The notes beneath the pieces were generated by a model. It was not told where the DNA came from. It did no database searches and saw only the letters and a program-made list of their open reading frames with translations. Shown in pieces: positions 53,339-63,300 of a DNA stretch of 64,000 nucleotides. The first letter of the stretch is position 1. Every line of letters begins with the position of its first letter. Source of the stretch: JBFWYO01 sp050186335 (GTDB lineage Bacteria > Pseudomonadota > Alphaproteobacteria > Bin65); assembly GCA_050186335.1 (NCBI GenBank), contig JBFWYO010000008.1, forward strand, positions 1-64,000, written 5' to 3'. The position numbers and the translations under genes are program-made.

Positions 53339-54538
53339 TCAGATCGGCTGCTGCGCATCCGCGGCCGGGGCCTCATGTCGTATCTCGCGACGGCTGATGA
53401 ATTCGCCGACGACTTTCAACCCGTCGATATTGTCGCACAACACTTTGCAGAAAACCAAGATCGGAACCGCCAGCAAGGCCCCCATTACGCCCCACATCCA
53501 GGCCCAGAAAATCAACGAAACCGCAATGACCACCATGTTCATCGACAAGCGGCGACCGACGATCGCCGGCGTGACCAATTCGGACTCGATGAGCTGGATC
53601 GCGAAGTAGATACCGATCGCGAAGAACGCGTCCGTCAATGTCGGCAGCGCCAGCAAAGCCGCGGCAAATACCACAACGCCGCCGATGATGCCCCCGACAT
53701 AGGGAATGAAATTAAGAATCGCCGCCATGACACCCCACAGCGGTGCGTTGGTCATGCCGATCGCCCACAGGCCGACGCCAGTTGCGATGCCAAGGCCCGC
53801 ATTGATCAACGTCACCGTCAGCAGGTAGTTGGAAATCTCGCCCTCGATGCTGCGCATGATCGTCACGGCACGTTTCTTATCGGTCAGCCGCGGCATGATC
53901 TTGACCAGCTTCTCCTTGAACATTTCTCCCGACGCCAGCAGGATCATCAGCAACAGGAGTATCATCGCCAATTGCGCGCCTACCGCGCGCAGGCCGCTGA
54001 ATACGCGTTCCATGATCCCCGGTGCCTGAACGACGACCGCCTGCGGCTTCGCCTTGTCGCCATCGATATCGGTCAGTTTTTCGACCTGCTCGGTCGCCTT
54101 CTTCACTTCATCGACCGGCTTTCTCAGCACCGCCAGGCGCGATTCGATCTGCCCCATGGCGGTCGGCACGCGCGAGATCCAATCGGCAATCGGAGCCGCC
54201 AACGTAAACGCGGAAACGCCAATGGCCGCGATCAGCGACAAGGTGATCAAACCGGCGCCGAGCGCCTGGGGGATATGGAGCCGCGTCAGCAATCGCAGGA
54301 TCGGCAGCAGTACCAGGTAAAGAAGAATCGCAACGGTGATCGGCATCAAAATATCTTGCGCCAAATAGATCGTATAAAGGACCGCCAAAATTGCCAGCGT
54401 GCGCGCGGAAAAGAACCCCTTCAGCTTCTTTTTCTTCTTCTCTACCGGCGCGGATTCGACACCGGCGTTTGCGGCGCCGGCGGGCGTAGCGTTCGCCGAC
54501 GATACCGCCGAGAGCGGCGTCTTCTGATCCTGCGTCAT
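53339..54538 (-). CDS. AI-2E family transporter-like permease
   Basis: 399 residues. After a Lys-rich cytoplasmic segment (EKKKKKLKG) come two N-terminal helices with LPILRLLTRLHIPQALGAGL, a periplasmic coiled region, and the family C-terminal core AILNFIPYVGGIIGGVVVF, ELVTPAIVGRRLSMNMVVIAVSLIFWAWMWGVMGALLAVP. Members were linked to autoinducer-2 export, but others are Na+/H+ antiporters; the role here is open. ATG 54538 follows an AAGGGG site. Confidence 0.93.
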   Translation of the reverse strand: MTQDQKTPLSAVSSANATPAGAANAGVESAPVEKKKKKLKGFFSARTLAILAVLYTIYLAQDILMPITVAILLYLVLLPILRLLTRLHIPQALGAGLITLSLIAAIGVSAFTLAAPIADWISRVPTAMGQIESRLAVLRKPVDEVKKATEQVEKLTDIDGDKAKPQAVVVQAPGIMERVFSGLRAVGAQLAMILLLLMILLASGEMFKEKLVKIMPRLTDKKRAVTIMRSIEGEISNYLLTVTLINAGLGIATGVGLWAIGMTNAPLWGVMAAILNFIPYVGGIIGGVVVFAAALLALPTLTDAFFAIGIYFAIQLIESELVTPAIVGRRLSMNMVVIAVSLIFWAWMWGVMGALLAVPILVFCKVLCDNIDGLKVVGEFISRREIRHEAPAADAQQPI

Positions 54539-54588
54539 AGACCCCTTCATACATCCCGCGACGATACTCGTCGCGCCGAACACGGCGT

Positions 54589-55032
54589 TTAGCGCTTGCG
54601 GTTGACCAACAGACCGAAGATCAAACCGGCCGCGATGGCGACGACGACGTCCGGTCGCTTCTTGATGGTTTTTCGCGCGGTGCCGAGCATCTCGCCGATA
54701 CCGTCCAGGTCGAGGCCAAGCAGCGACGCGGGATCAAGCGCCGGCGCCGCCGGCCGTCGTTTGCGCAGCGCCAGCCAGACGATTGCCAAGCCGCCGCCGA
54801 CCGTCAGCAGCAAGCCGCCGCCGACAACGAACGCGGCGGCGCTGATCGACATCGAGTCGAGCAGCGCCGTGAATGCGCCGAAAAGCAACAGGAAAATGCC
54901 GCCCGCGACGAGCAGGCCGAGGGCGATCACCCCGGCCAAGCCCGCAGCACCGGCGACACCGATCCGCTGCAGCCGCGCTCCCGAACCGGCCGTCGCCATT
55001 AGCGACAAGACGGTGCGCAGGATGCCCAGCAT
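54589..55032 (-). CDS. Putative phage-holin-like (DUF1469-type) membrane protein
   Basis: 147 residues. Two long Ala/Gly/Leu-rich membrane helices (about 26-54 and 60-83) are followed by a basic segment LRKRRP and a C-terminal helix with VVVAIAAGLIFGLLVNRKR. The arrangement resembles proteins annotated phage holin family or DUF1469 that sit beside DUF883 genes. It starts four bases from the stop of the DUF883 gene. No real phage context is present; an envelope-stress role is plausible. Confidence 0.7.
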   Translation of the reverse strand: MLGILRTVLSLMATAGSGARLQRIGVAGAAGLAGVIALGLLVAGGIFLLLFGAFTALLDSMSISAAAFVVGGGLLLTVGGGLAIVWLALRKRRPAAPALDPASLLGLDLDGIGEMLGTARKTIKKRPDVVVAIAAGLIFGLLVNRKR

Positions 55033-55036
55033 GGTT

Positions 55037-55369
55037 TTATCGGCGCCGGAAGATGAACTGCGACAGCACCATCCCGACCGCGAACGCGGACAGAACGCTG
55101 GCGAACGGATGCATCTGGATTTTGTCGCGGGCCGCCTCGACCGCGGCGTCACCCTGCTCGCGCGCTGTCCCGATCATGTCGTCGATGCGTTCGCGCAGGG
55201 CGTGCAACTGATCGGAGGCCCAGGTCTGCGCTTCCTCGCTCATGCCGTCGCCGCGCGATTTCACGGTCTTGGCCAACTGCTCGAGGTCTTCGCGCAGGTC
55301 GGCAAGGCTGGCTTTGATGTCGCCCTCGGCGACCTGCTTTCGGGCACGGGCATTGCTACGGCTTGCCAT
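55037..55369 (-). CDS. DUF883 (YqjD/ElaB-like) membrane-anchored protein
   Basis: 110 residues: a charged coiled coil (about 15-80, LADLREDLEQLAKTVKSRG and LHALRERIDDMIGTAREQG) and a single C-terminal membrane helix (SVLSAFAVGMVLSQFIFRRR). This is the ElaB/YqjD/DUF883 architecture, tail-anchored proteins associated with ribosomes and stationary phase in E. coli. Coupled to the holin-like gene downstream. Confidence 0.85.
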   Translation of the reverse strand: MASRSNARARKQVAEGDIKASLADLREDLEQLAKTVKSRGDGMSEEAQTWASDQLHALRERIDDMIGTAREQGDAAVEAARDKIQMHPFASVLSAFAVGMVLSQFIFRRR

Positions 55370-55453
55370 GGCGTTGGCTCCTTTAAATTCGAAATTATTG
55401 CGATTTCGTGTCGGCTTTGTCGCTCGATGTCGTCGCGTTGTCGTTCGACCGAA

Positions 55454-55624
55454 CTACGGCGAACGCCCGCGGACCAGGTTCATGACCAGCATGACCGCGA
55501 ACAACACCAGGAAGATGAAGAACAGGATTTTGGCAATATCGGTTGCCGCGGCCGCGATGTTGCCGAAGCCGAAAACGGCGGCAATCAATGCAAAGACCAG
55601 AAAAATGATGGCCCAGCGAAGCAT
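55454..55624 (-). CDS. DUF1328 small membrane protein
   Basis: 56 residues: MLRWAIIFLVFALIAAVFGFGNIAAAATDIAKILFFIFLVLFAVML then a basic tail, matching the DUF1328 (YtjA-like) family of two-helix membrane proteins. A good ribosome-binding site (GGAGGG) precedes the ATG at 55624. Function unknown; often near stress-related genes. The longer open frame upstream is not family-like. Confidence 0.93.
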   Translation of the reverse strand: MLRWAIIFLVFALIAAVFGFGNIAAAATDIAKILFFIFLVLFAVMLVMNLVRGRSP

Positions 55625-55940
55625 GGTTGACCCTCCGGTATGTGATCCGCGGCGTACGTCTAACGGGCCGTCGCCGCGCGTGTTTTGACAGCTATTCCGC
55701 AAGTAAATGCAGTAGCGCGACAAAAGGTTCCCGAGAAAATTATCGTCGCGCACGCGGGCATGCGCGCGGGCGGCCCAAAAAAACCCTAATCGAGCTGAGC
55801 CGGTCGCAGCGTGAGCTGACCGAGGACGGCGTTCGACAGGTTCAGGCGGAGAGTTCCGAATATAGGCGCGACGGCATGTCCCGCCCTGCCGCGCTACCGC
55901 TTAGTCTCCGGGCGAGGCCCGGAATTGCCCACAAGCAGAC
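55625..55940. other. 316-base gap without a recognisable gene
   Basis: Between the DUF1328 gene and the 3' end of the lactate-dehydrogenase-like gene, both on the minus strand. It presumably contains the promoter of the DUF1328 gene. I see no gene, repeat or strong hairpin. Confidence 0.5.
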
Positions 55941-57353
55941 TTAAACGCGCAGGATCTTCCCGGGATTCATGATGTTGTCCGGGTCCATCGTCTGCTTGAG
56001 CGCGCGCATGACCGATACCGCCTCGCCGTGTTCGGCGATCAGGAAATCCATCTTGCCGAGGCCGATACCGTGTTCGCCGGTGCAGGTGCCGCCGAACGAC
56101 AGCGCGCGCATGACCAACCGGTCGTTCACCTCGTGCGCGCGTTTCATTTCGTCGGCATCGTTCTTGTCTGCAATCAGCACGAGATGGAAGTTTCCATCGC
56201 CGACGTGACCGACGATCGGCGCGATCAGATCATACTTCTTCAGGTCGGCTTGGGTTTCGGTGATGCACTGGGCGAGCTTGGAGATCGGCACGCAAACGTC
56301 GGTCGCCCACACTTCGGCGCCCTGGCGGATCGCCTTCGCGGCATACGCCGCATCGTGGCGGGCCTGCCACAGCTTGGTGCGTTCTTCGGGGCTGGTCGTC
56401 CACTCGAAACTGTCGCAGCCGAAATCGTTGCCGATGGCGCGGAACCGTTCCGACTGTTCCTTGACGCCCGCCTCGGTGCCATGGAATTCGAGGAACAGCG
56501 TCGGCCGGACCGGCAGCGTGAGCTTGGAGTATTTGTTGATGGCGTCGATCTGCACCTCGTCGGCGATTTCGATGCGCGCAACCGGGATGCCCGATTGAAT
56601 GGTGACGATGACCGCGTTCACCGCCGATTCCAGATCCGGGAAGTTGCAGACCGCCGACGCGATGGCTTCGGGAATGCCGTACAGGCGCAGCGACACTTCG
56701 GTGATCACGCCGAGCGTGCCTTCCGAGCCGACAAATAAGCGCGTCAGATCGTAGCCGGCCGAGGATTTCCGCGCGCGTTTCGCGGTGCGGATGATGCGCC
56801 CGTCGGCCAGCACCACTTCGAGCGACAGCACATTCTCGCGCATGGTGCCGTAGCGCACCGCGTTGGTGCCGGAAGCGCGCGTCGCCGCCATGCCGCCCAG
56901 CGACGCATCGGCGCCCGGATCGATCGGGAAGAACAGCCCGGTATCGCGCAAATGCGCGTTCAGCGCCTTGCGCGTCACCCCCGGCTGCACACGGCAATCC
57001 ATGTCCTCGCCGTTGACCTCGAGCACCTTGTTCATCTGCGAGACGTCGAGCGAGATGCCGCCCTGGATCGCGGCGATATGGCCCTCCAGAGAGGTGCCGG
57101 TGCCATAGGGGATGATCGGCGTCTTGTTGCGCGCGCAGATCTTGACGATCTCTGCGACTTCCTCGGTCGAGGTCGCGAACGCGACCGCATCGGGCGGCGA
57201 GGCCGGGTACCAGCCTTCGTCCTTGCCGTGCCGTTCGCGCACCGCCGCATTGACCGACAACCGGTCGCCCAGAAGCTGTTTCAGTGAAGCCAGCGTGGCC
57301 TCGAGCCCGACTGTCGGCTTGCGGGCAGCGGCGGCGGTAACGATGGCAGCCAT
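55941..57353 (-). CDS. FAD-linked oxidase, D-lactate dehydrogenase (Dld/GlcD-like)
   Basis: 470 residues. The PCMH FAD domain shows TPIIPYGTGTSLEGHIAAIQGGISLDVSQMNKVLEV, GADASLGGMAATRASGTNAVRYGTMRENV and the C-terminal domain has GHVGDGNFHLVL, TCTGEHGIGLGKMDFL and DPDNIMNPGKIL. This fits the cytochrome-type D-lactate dehydrogenase group. It oxidises D-2-hydroxy acids and feeds electrons to the respiratory chain. ATG 57353 is used. No Fe-S partner gene is next to it. Confidence 0.92.
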   Translation of the reverse strand: MAAIVTAAAARKPTVGLEATLASLKQLLGDRLSVNAAVRERHGKDEGWYPASPPDAVAFATSTEEVAEIVKICARNKTPIIPYGTGTSLEGHIAAIQGGISLDVSQMNKVLEVNGEDMDCRVQPGVTRKALNAHLRDTGLFFPIDPGADASLGGMAATRASGTNAVRYGTMRENVLSLEVVLADGRIIRTAKRARKSSAGYDLTRLFVGSEGTLGVITEVSLRLYGIPEAIASAVCNFPDLESAVNAVIVTIQSGIPVARIEIADEVQIDAINKYSKLTLPVRPTLFLEFHGTEAGVKEQSERFRAIGNDFGCDSFEWTTSPEERTKLWQARHDAAYAAKAIRQGAEVWATDVCVPISKLAQCITETQADLKKYDLIAPIVGHVGDGNFHLVLIADKNDADEMKRAHEVNDRLVMRALSFGGTCTGEHGIGLGKMDFLIAEHGEAVSVMRALKQTMDPDNIMNPGKILRV

Positions 57354-57566
57354 GAAAACTCTCCTTGGAGGCGCAGCTTGGAAATTGGTGACACGGTATC
57401 GCAAAGCGCCTCCCGCCGAAAGCGGCCTCGGCGCGGCCGGCCCAAGCCCTCATGACCGCGCAGCCGGTGCTTGCATTATGCGCAGCGCCTACCCTCTTCG
57501 CGGCTCCGGCCGACCATGCTAGCGTCGCCGCCCCGTGCAGATAAAAAAACTTACTGAGGAAACGTC

Positions 57567-58619
57567 ATGGCCTATCAAATGCCCAAGCTGTTGCCGACCT
57601 CCCTCGTGGGCTCCTATCCGCAGCCCGAATGGCTGATCGACCGCAAAAAGCTGGCCGGCCGTTTCCCGCCGCGCGTGCGCGCCAAGGAATTATGGCGCAT
57701 CCCGGCGGAATTCCTGGACCAGGCGCAGGACGATGCGACGATCCTGGCGATCCGCGAACAGGAACGCGCCGGCATCGACATCATCTGCGACGGCGAAACG
57801 CGGCGCGAAAGCTATTCGAACCGGTTTGCCACGGCGCTCGAAGGCGTCGACATGGTCAACCATGGCACCGCGCTGGACCGGTCGGGCCACCCGAACCCGG
57901 TGCCGCGCGTGACCGGCAAGGTGCGGCGCAAGCATCCGGTCGAAGTGCGCGACGTGGAATTCCTGCGCAGGAATACCGACCGGCCGATCAAGATGACCGT
58001 GCCCGGCCCGTTCACCATGAGCCAGCAGGCGCAGAACGATTTCTATAAGAGCGAAGCCGAAATGGCGATGGATTACGCCGCGGCCGTGAACGAGGAAATC
58101 CGCGACCTGTTCGCCGCCGGCGCCGACGTGGTGCAGATCGACGAGCCGTACATGCAGGCGCGGCCGCCTAAGGCGCGCGAATTCGGTCTCGCCGCGCTCA
58201 ACCGCGCGCTCGAAGGCATCAAGGGCACCACGGCCGTGCATATCTGCTTCGGTTACGCGGCGATCATCCACGAACGTCCGTCCGGCTATTCGTTCCTGCC
58301 GGAATTCAGCGGCAGCACGGTCGATCAGATCTCGATCGAAACCGCGCAGTCGAACCTCGACACTTCGGTGCTCAAGAAACTGCCGGGCAAGTCGATCATC
58401 CTCGGCGTCATCAATCTGGAAGACATGAACGTCGAATCGCCGGAAACCGTCGCCGCGCGCATCCGCCGCGCGCTGCCGCACGCGCCGGCCGAGAAACTCA
58501 TCATCGCACCCGACTGCGGCATGAAATACCTGCCGCGCGACGTCGCCTACGCCAAGATGGTGGCGATGGTGAAGGGCACCGAGATCGTGCGCGCGGAACT
58601 GGCGAAGAAGGTGGCGTGA
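57567..58619 (+). CDS. Cobalamin-independent methionine synthase C-terminal-like protein
   Basis: 350 residues, about half the length of MetE, containing only the C-terminal TIM barrel. LPTSLVGSYPQPEWL, DIICDGETRRESY, VPGPFTM, QIDEPYM, VHICFGYA and APDCGMKYLPRDVA are visible; His, Cys and Cys in the last two segments are the probable zinc ligands and DEP the acidic part. Such short homologues (MetE_C, core-MetE) may use other methyl donors or be methyl-transferring enzymes in degradation pathways. A GAGGAAA site precedes ATG 57567. Hairpin terminator downstream. Confidence 0.9.
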   Translation: MAYQMPKLLPTSLVGSYPQPEWLIDRKKLAGRFPPRVRAKELWRIPAEFLDQAQDDATILAIREQERAGIDIICDGETRRESYSNRFATALEGVDMVNHGTALDRSGHPNPVPRVTGKVRRKHPVEVRDVEFLRRNTDRPIKMTVPGPFTMSQQAQNDFYKSEAEMAMDYAAAVNEEIRDLFAAGADVVQIDEPYMQARPPKAREFGLAALNRALEGIKGTTAVHICFGYAAIIHERPSGYSFLPEFSGSTVDQISIETAQSNLDTSVLKKLPGKSIILGVINLEDMNVESPETVAARIRRALPHAPAEKLIIAPDCGMKYLPRDVAYAKMVAMVKGTEIVRAELAKKVA

Positions 58620-58631
58620 GAAATATGCCGA

Positions 58632-58662
58632 TGAAGCGACGGGAGAAAATCCCGTCGCTTCA
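58632..58662. terminator. Hairpin between convergent genes
   Basis: TGAAGCGACGGGA (58632-58644), loop GAAAA, TCCCGTCGCTTCA (58650-58662): 13 perfect pairs between the convergent MetE-like and lipoprotein genes. No T tract follows on either strand, so it may act as a Rho-assisted or processing hairpin. Confidence 0.6.
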
Positions 58663-58670
58663 CCCGGAGG

Positions 58671-60143
58671 TCATTCGATTCCTTGGGTTTTGAGGTCGCG
58701 AATTTCCTTCTTTAACTGAAGCCGCTCTTTTTCGCGCTTTAGCCCTTCGTTTTCTGACGCAACACCCGATTTAAGTATCTGCTCGATTTGAGCCGCTGAC
58801 TTCGCGGCTGAGCCGGCAAGCGCCGCAAGCGCAGCGGTCGCCCCAAATGTAAACGATTCGATGCGCCCGTCGTTGCTGAACTGAATACCAACCTTATTTT
58901 CCTCGAACGGCCCGTTTTCCAGTCGCAAAACCATCAAGGCACCGGCCTGCGGCACTGTGAATATGGGATTTGCGATCTTGGCACCGGTTGAATCCGCCAG
59001 GGATTTTTCTTCGATTTTTGCACCCGAGATGCGCAACTTTGCTACGACCGGCTCGCGGAATACGATTCCATTTATTTTGCCCTTTTCATCTGCAGGTACC
59101 GCAGCATATTTCAAGTTCGGCGTTATCGACGGGTCGAAATCGACGGCGACTGTGACTGTCAGAGATGTCATTAATTTGCTCATCGCTTCAGGCGAAATAT
59201 CTGCACCGTCGACCAGCCATTTCTTGCTGAGCGTCTCTTGGTCGACGACGACCGCCAATTGATTCAAGAATTTCTGCCCCGACGCATCCCAACTTGGATC
59301 AAAGCGCTTTCGCGGCGTCTTGATAATCAATGTCGCGAGCGCAGGCTCAAGCGAATTCATCAGGTTTTCCAGCGCTCGCTTTTTATCGATCAAAGAAGCT
59401 ATCGCCGTCCGGCGCTGCTCGACATAGGTTCGATGATTGGACGAAGCTTGGCCGAGCGCGGCGGTGTATCCCTGGATATCGCTTTCCGCCAGCGAGATTT
59501 CCTTATTGAGTCTCTCAATCTCGGGCTTGTTTTTCTTTAAGACAGCCAATGCCTTCAATGTCTCTGGATTTAGTAACTGCGCGCACGTGCGAATTGGGGT
59601 GTGTTTGGGAGTCGGATCTTCGAGTTTGAACCCTGCCTTATTTATTCCGGGAACTGACCCACCTAAGCCAAAGAAAGCGCCAGCGATTTTGGCCGCGGTT
59701 TCCAATGTTTTTTCGATGACTTCCGCGGTCTTGTCGGATAAATCTGCGTTGACGCTCTTGATCGTCTGATCGGGATAATAGGTGATATTAAAGCTCACCT
59801 GCTTCGCACCGCTTGCAAGCTTTTCGTAAGGAATCTGATACCGCTCCTTAGGGTCGGCGATCATTTGCGGCACGACCGATACCGAGACCGGTATAACAAG
59901 CTGGACATCCTTGTTAGTCCCGGACGCGTCCTTACAATCGGAAAGCGGATATACAACGTCGACATCAAAGACGCGCCGCTTCAAATGGTAGATCGTTGGT
60001 GGCTGCGCCTTTGCATTGTCGGTAACGCGCACGCTTTGAAGTTCGGTCGAGCATCCTACCAACCCGATGATCAGGGCCGGCGCCGCGAATGCGGCAGCTA
60101 ATTTGCCCAGTCGCTCGAGACCACCTGCCAAGGCAATTGCCAT
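58671..60143 (-). CDS. Unrecognised lipoprotein with coiled-coil segments
   Basis: 490 residues. A signal sequence ends in the lipobox LVGC (Cys31), so it is a probable lipoprotein. A predicted beta-rich segment (about 50-130, HLKRRVFDVDVVYPLSD and VSFNITYYPDQTIKSVNAD) is followed by an Ala/Gly-rich amphipathic patch, a coiled coil (about 205-290), a second beta-rich part and a C-terminal coiled coil (LKREKERLQLKKEIRDLKTQ). No family was recognised. Base composition and codon choice look more AT-rich than the neighbours, with an AT-rich promoter region, suggesting acquisition by transfer. Confidence 0.7.
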   Translation of the reverse strand: MAIALAGGLERLGKLAAAFAAPALIIGLVGCSTELQSVRVTDNAKAQPPTIYHLKRRVFDVDVVYPLSDCKDASGTNKDVQLVIPVSVSVVPQMIADPKERYQIPYEKLASGAKQVSFNITYYPDQTIKSVNADLSDKTAEVIEKTLETAAKIAGAFFGLGGSVPGINKAGFKLEDPTPKHTPIRTCAQLLNPETLKALAVLKKNKPEIERLNKEISLAESDIQGYTAALGQASSNHRTYVEQRRTAIASLIDKKRALENLMNSLEPALATLIIKTPRKRFDPSWDASGQKFLNQLAVVVDQETLSKKWLVDGADISPEAMSKLMTSLTVTVAVDFDPSITPNLKYAAVPADEKGKINGIVFREPVVAKLRISGAKIEEKSLADSTGAKIANPIFTVPQAGALMVLRLENGPFEENKVGIQFSNDGRIESFTFGATAALAALAGSAAKSAAQIEQILKSGVASENEGLKREKERLQLKKEIRDLKTQGIE

Positions 60144-60335
60144 TGATCTCCCCGTTTAGCTAAGTTCAACTATTAGGCGTATATATATACAAAATATTCT
60201 TCTTACTGCAAGATAGGCTCCATCACGTCCAACTGGAATTGGCGACACCTACCTACAGGGGCCGTCGGCTAAAACGCGATCACTACCCAAGCTGACAAAT
60301 TATATGAATATTCAATATTCGATGGCCATTGGGCG
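60144..60335. promoter_or_regulatory. AT-rich upstream region of the lipoprotein gene
   Basis: 192 bases with a run GTATATATATAC (60179-60190, alternating and self-complementary), AAAATATT further right, and a second AT-rich part around 60300-60320 with the palindrome GAATATTC. It is markedly AT-richer than the surrounding genes. Promoter of the lipoprotein gene is likely within the left half. Confidence 0.5.
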
Positions 60336-63300
60336 CTACTCGGCCGCTTCCCTCGGCTGCATCGCCGCTGTCGGCGCGCCGTAGCCGCCGCCGCCGGGCG
60401 AGGCGATGACGAACACGTCGCCGGGGTTCATTTCGGCCTTGTCGGTGCCGGTGAGTTCTTCCTTTGAGCCATCCGTACGCTCGACCCAGTTGCGGCCCTT
60501 CTCCCCGTCGCGGCCGCCGGCTTGGCCGAACGGCGCAAACTTGCGGCGCGACGATAGAATCGCGGCGGTCATCGCCTCCAGGAACCGCACGCGGCGGATG
60601 GCGCCGTCGCCGCCTTTGTGCTTGCCGGCGCCGCCCGAGCCGCGGCGGATGTGGAAATCTTCGAGCAGGACGGGGAAGCGCCATTCGAGCACTTCGGGAT
60701 CGGTCAGGCGCGAATTGGTCATGTGCGTCTGCACGGCCGACGTGCCGTCGAAATTCGGCCCGGCACCCGAGCCGCCGGCGACCGTTTCGTAATACTGGTA
60801 GCGCGCATTGCCGAAGGTGAAGTTGTTCATGGTGCCCTGCGCGCCGGCTTGAATGCCGAGCGCGCCGTATAAGGCGTCGGTGATGAGCTGAGAAGTTTCC
60901 ACATTGCCCGCCACGACGGCCGCCGGATATTGCGGATTGAGCAGGCAGCCTTTCGGAATAATAAGCTCCAGCGGCTTCAAACAGCCTTCGTTCATCGGAA
61001 TCTCGTCGTCCACCAGCGTGCGGAACACATACAGCACGGCGGCGCGACACACGGCCGAGGGCGCGTTGAAATTGTTCGGCAGTTGCGGCGACGTGCCGGT
61101 GAAATCGATTTTAGCGGTGCGCGCCTGCTTGTCGATCGTGATCGCGACCTTGATCTCGCCGCCGTTGTCGAGCGGGTTGGTAAAACTGCCGTCCTTCAGC
61201 ACGCCAAGCACGCGGCGCACTTGTTCCTCGGCATTGTCCTGCACGTGGCGCATGTAGGCCTGCACGACGTCGAGCCCGAAATGATCGACCATGCGGTGCA
61301 GTTCCTGCACGCCCTTTTCGCAGCTGGCGATCTGCGCCTTCAGATCGGCGATGTTCTGATACACGTTGCGCACCGGATACTTGCCGGATTGCAGGATCGC
61401 GGTGATTTCGGCTTCGCGGAAGCGGCCGCGATCGACCAAAAGAACATTGTCGAGCAGCACGCCTTCTTCTTCGACGGTGCGCGAATCGGGCGGCATCGAG
61501 CCCGGCGTGGTGCCGCCGATATCGGCGTGATGGCCGCGCGCGCCGACATAAAAGAGAATTTTCCGGCCGGCCTGATCGAATACCGGCGTGATGACGGTGA
61601 CGTCCGGCAGATGCGTGCCGCCGTTGTAGGGCGCATTGAGCACGAATACGTCGCCGGTGCGAATCTTGTCCTTGTTCTGGCGGATCACCGCACGCACACT
61701 TTCACCCATCGACCCCAGATGTACCGGCATGTGCGGTGCGTTGGCGATCAGCCCGCCGTCCTCGTCGAAGATCGCGCACGAAAAATCCAATCGCTCCTTC
61801 ATGTTGACCGAGTAAGACGTGTTCTCGAGCACCGAGCCCATCTGCTCGGCGATCGACATAAATAGATTATTGAACACTTCGAGCATGACCGGATCGACAT
61901 CCGTGCCGATCGCCGTGCCTCTGTCGGCCGCGACCACGCGGGTCATGACCATGTGGTTCTGCGCCGTCAGCTCGGCTTCCCATCCGGGTTCGACGACAGT
62001 GGTGGCGTTGGCCTCCGAGATCACCGCCGGGCCGGCGATGCGCGCGCCCAGCGGCAGCTTTTCGCGCACGTAAACCGGCGTGTCGGCGCGCTTGCCCTGC
62101 ATGTGGACCGGGCGGTGGGCGGCGGGCGTGGCCGCCGTCCCCTCACCCCGGCCCTCTCCCCGAGGGGGAGGGGGGGAAGTTTGCTCGGCGACTTTTTCAG
62201 TATGGCCGACCAGTTCGACCGAGACGGCCTCGACGATCTGCGCCTTGCCGGGCACCACGAAGCCGTAGCGTTGGCGGTGCGCGTCCTCGAAATTCCTGAC
62301 GATCTCGGCGGGCGCGCCGTAGCGCACGACCAACGACGAATCGGTGCCTTCGTAGCGCACATGCACGCGCCGCAGCACTTCGACTTGACCCGCGGCGATG
62401 CCCTGCGCGGTCATTTCACCCATCGCGTCGGCCGCGATCCCGGCCAGTGCCGCGTCCAGTTGCGGGATCAGCGCCGCGCCGAGCTTGCCTTCGACCGCGC
62501 GCTCGCGCAGCACGCGCACATCCGCCAAGCCCATGCCGTAAGCCGACAGCACGCCGGCGAACGGATGGATGAACACTTTGGTCATGCCGAGCGCGTCGGC
62601 GACCAGACACGCGTGCTGGCCGGCCGCCCCGCCGAAGCAGCAAAGCACATACTCGGTCACGTCGTAGCCGCGCTGGATGGAAATTTCCTTGATCGCGTTC
62701 GCCATGTTCTCGACCGCGATCTTTAAGAATCCATCGGCGACTTCCTCGGGCGTCTGCTGCTTGCCGGTCGCCTTGGCGATGCGCGCGGCGAGTTCGGCGA
62801 ATTTCGTGCGTACGATCTCCGCATCGAGCCGTTCGTTCCCGTTCGGGCCGAACACGGCCGGAAAGTAATCCGGCTGGATCTTGCCCAGCATCACGTTGGC
62901 GTCGGTCACGCACAGCGGCCCGCCGCGCTTGTAGCAAGCCGGCCCCGGATTGGCGCCGGCCGATTCCGGGCCGCAGCGATAGCGCGCGCCGTCGAAAAAC
63001 AGGATCGAGCCGCCACCTGCCGCAACCGTGTGAATCTGCATCATCGGCGCGCGCATGCGCACGCCGGCAACTTGGGTGTCGAACGCGCGCTCGAACTCGC
63101 CATTGAAGTGCGACACGTCGGTCGAGGTGCCGCCCATGTCGAAGCCGATGATCTGGCCGAAGCCGGCCATTTGCGACGTGCGCACGGCACCCACGATGCC
63201 GCCGGCCGGACCCGAGAGGATGGAATCTTTTCCCTGGAACAGGCGCGCGTCGGTCAGGCCGCCGTTCGACTGCATGAACAACAGGCGCGTGTCGCCCACT

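Noticed and set aside
54589..55032. Prophage remnant suggested by a holin-like protein
   Set aside because: No other phage gene is present; such holin-like proteins are common chromosomal neighbours of DUF883 genes.
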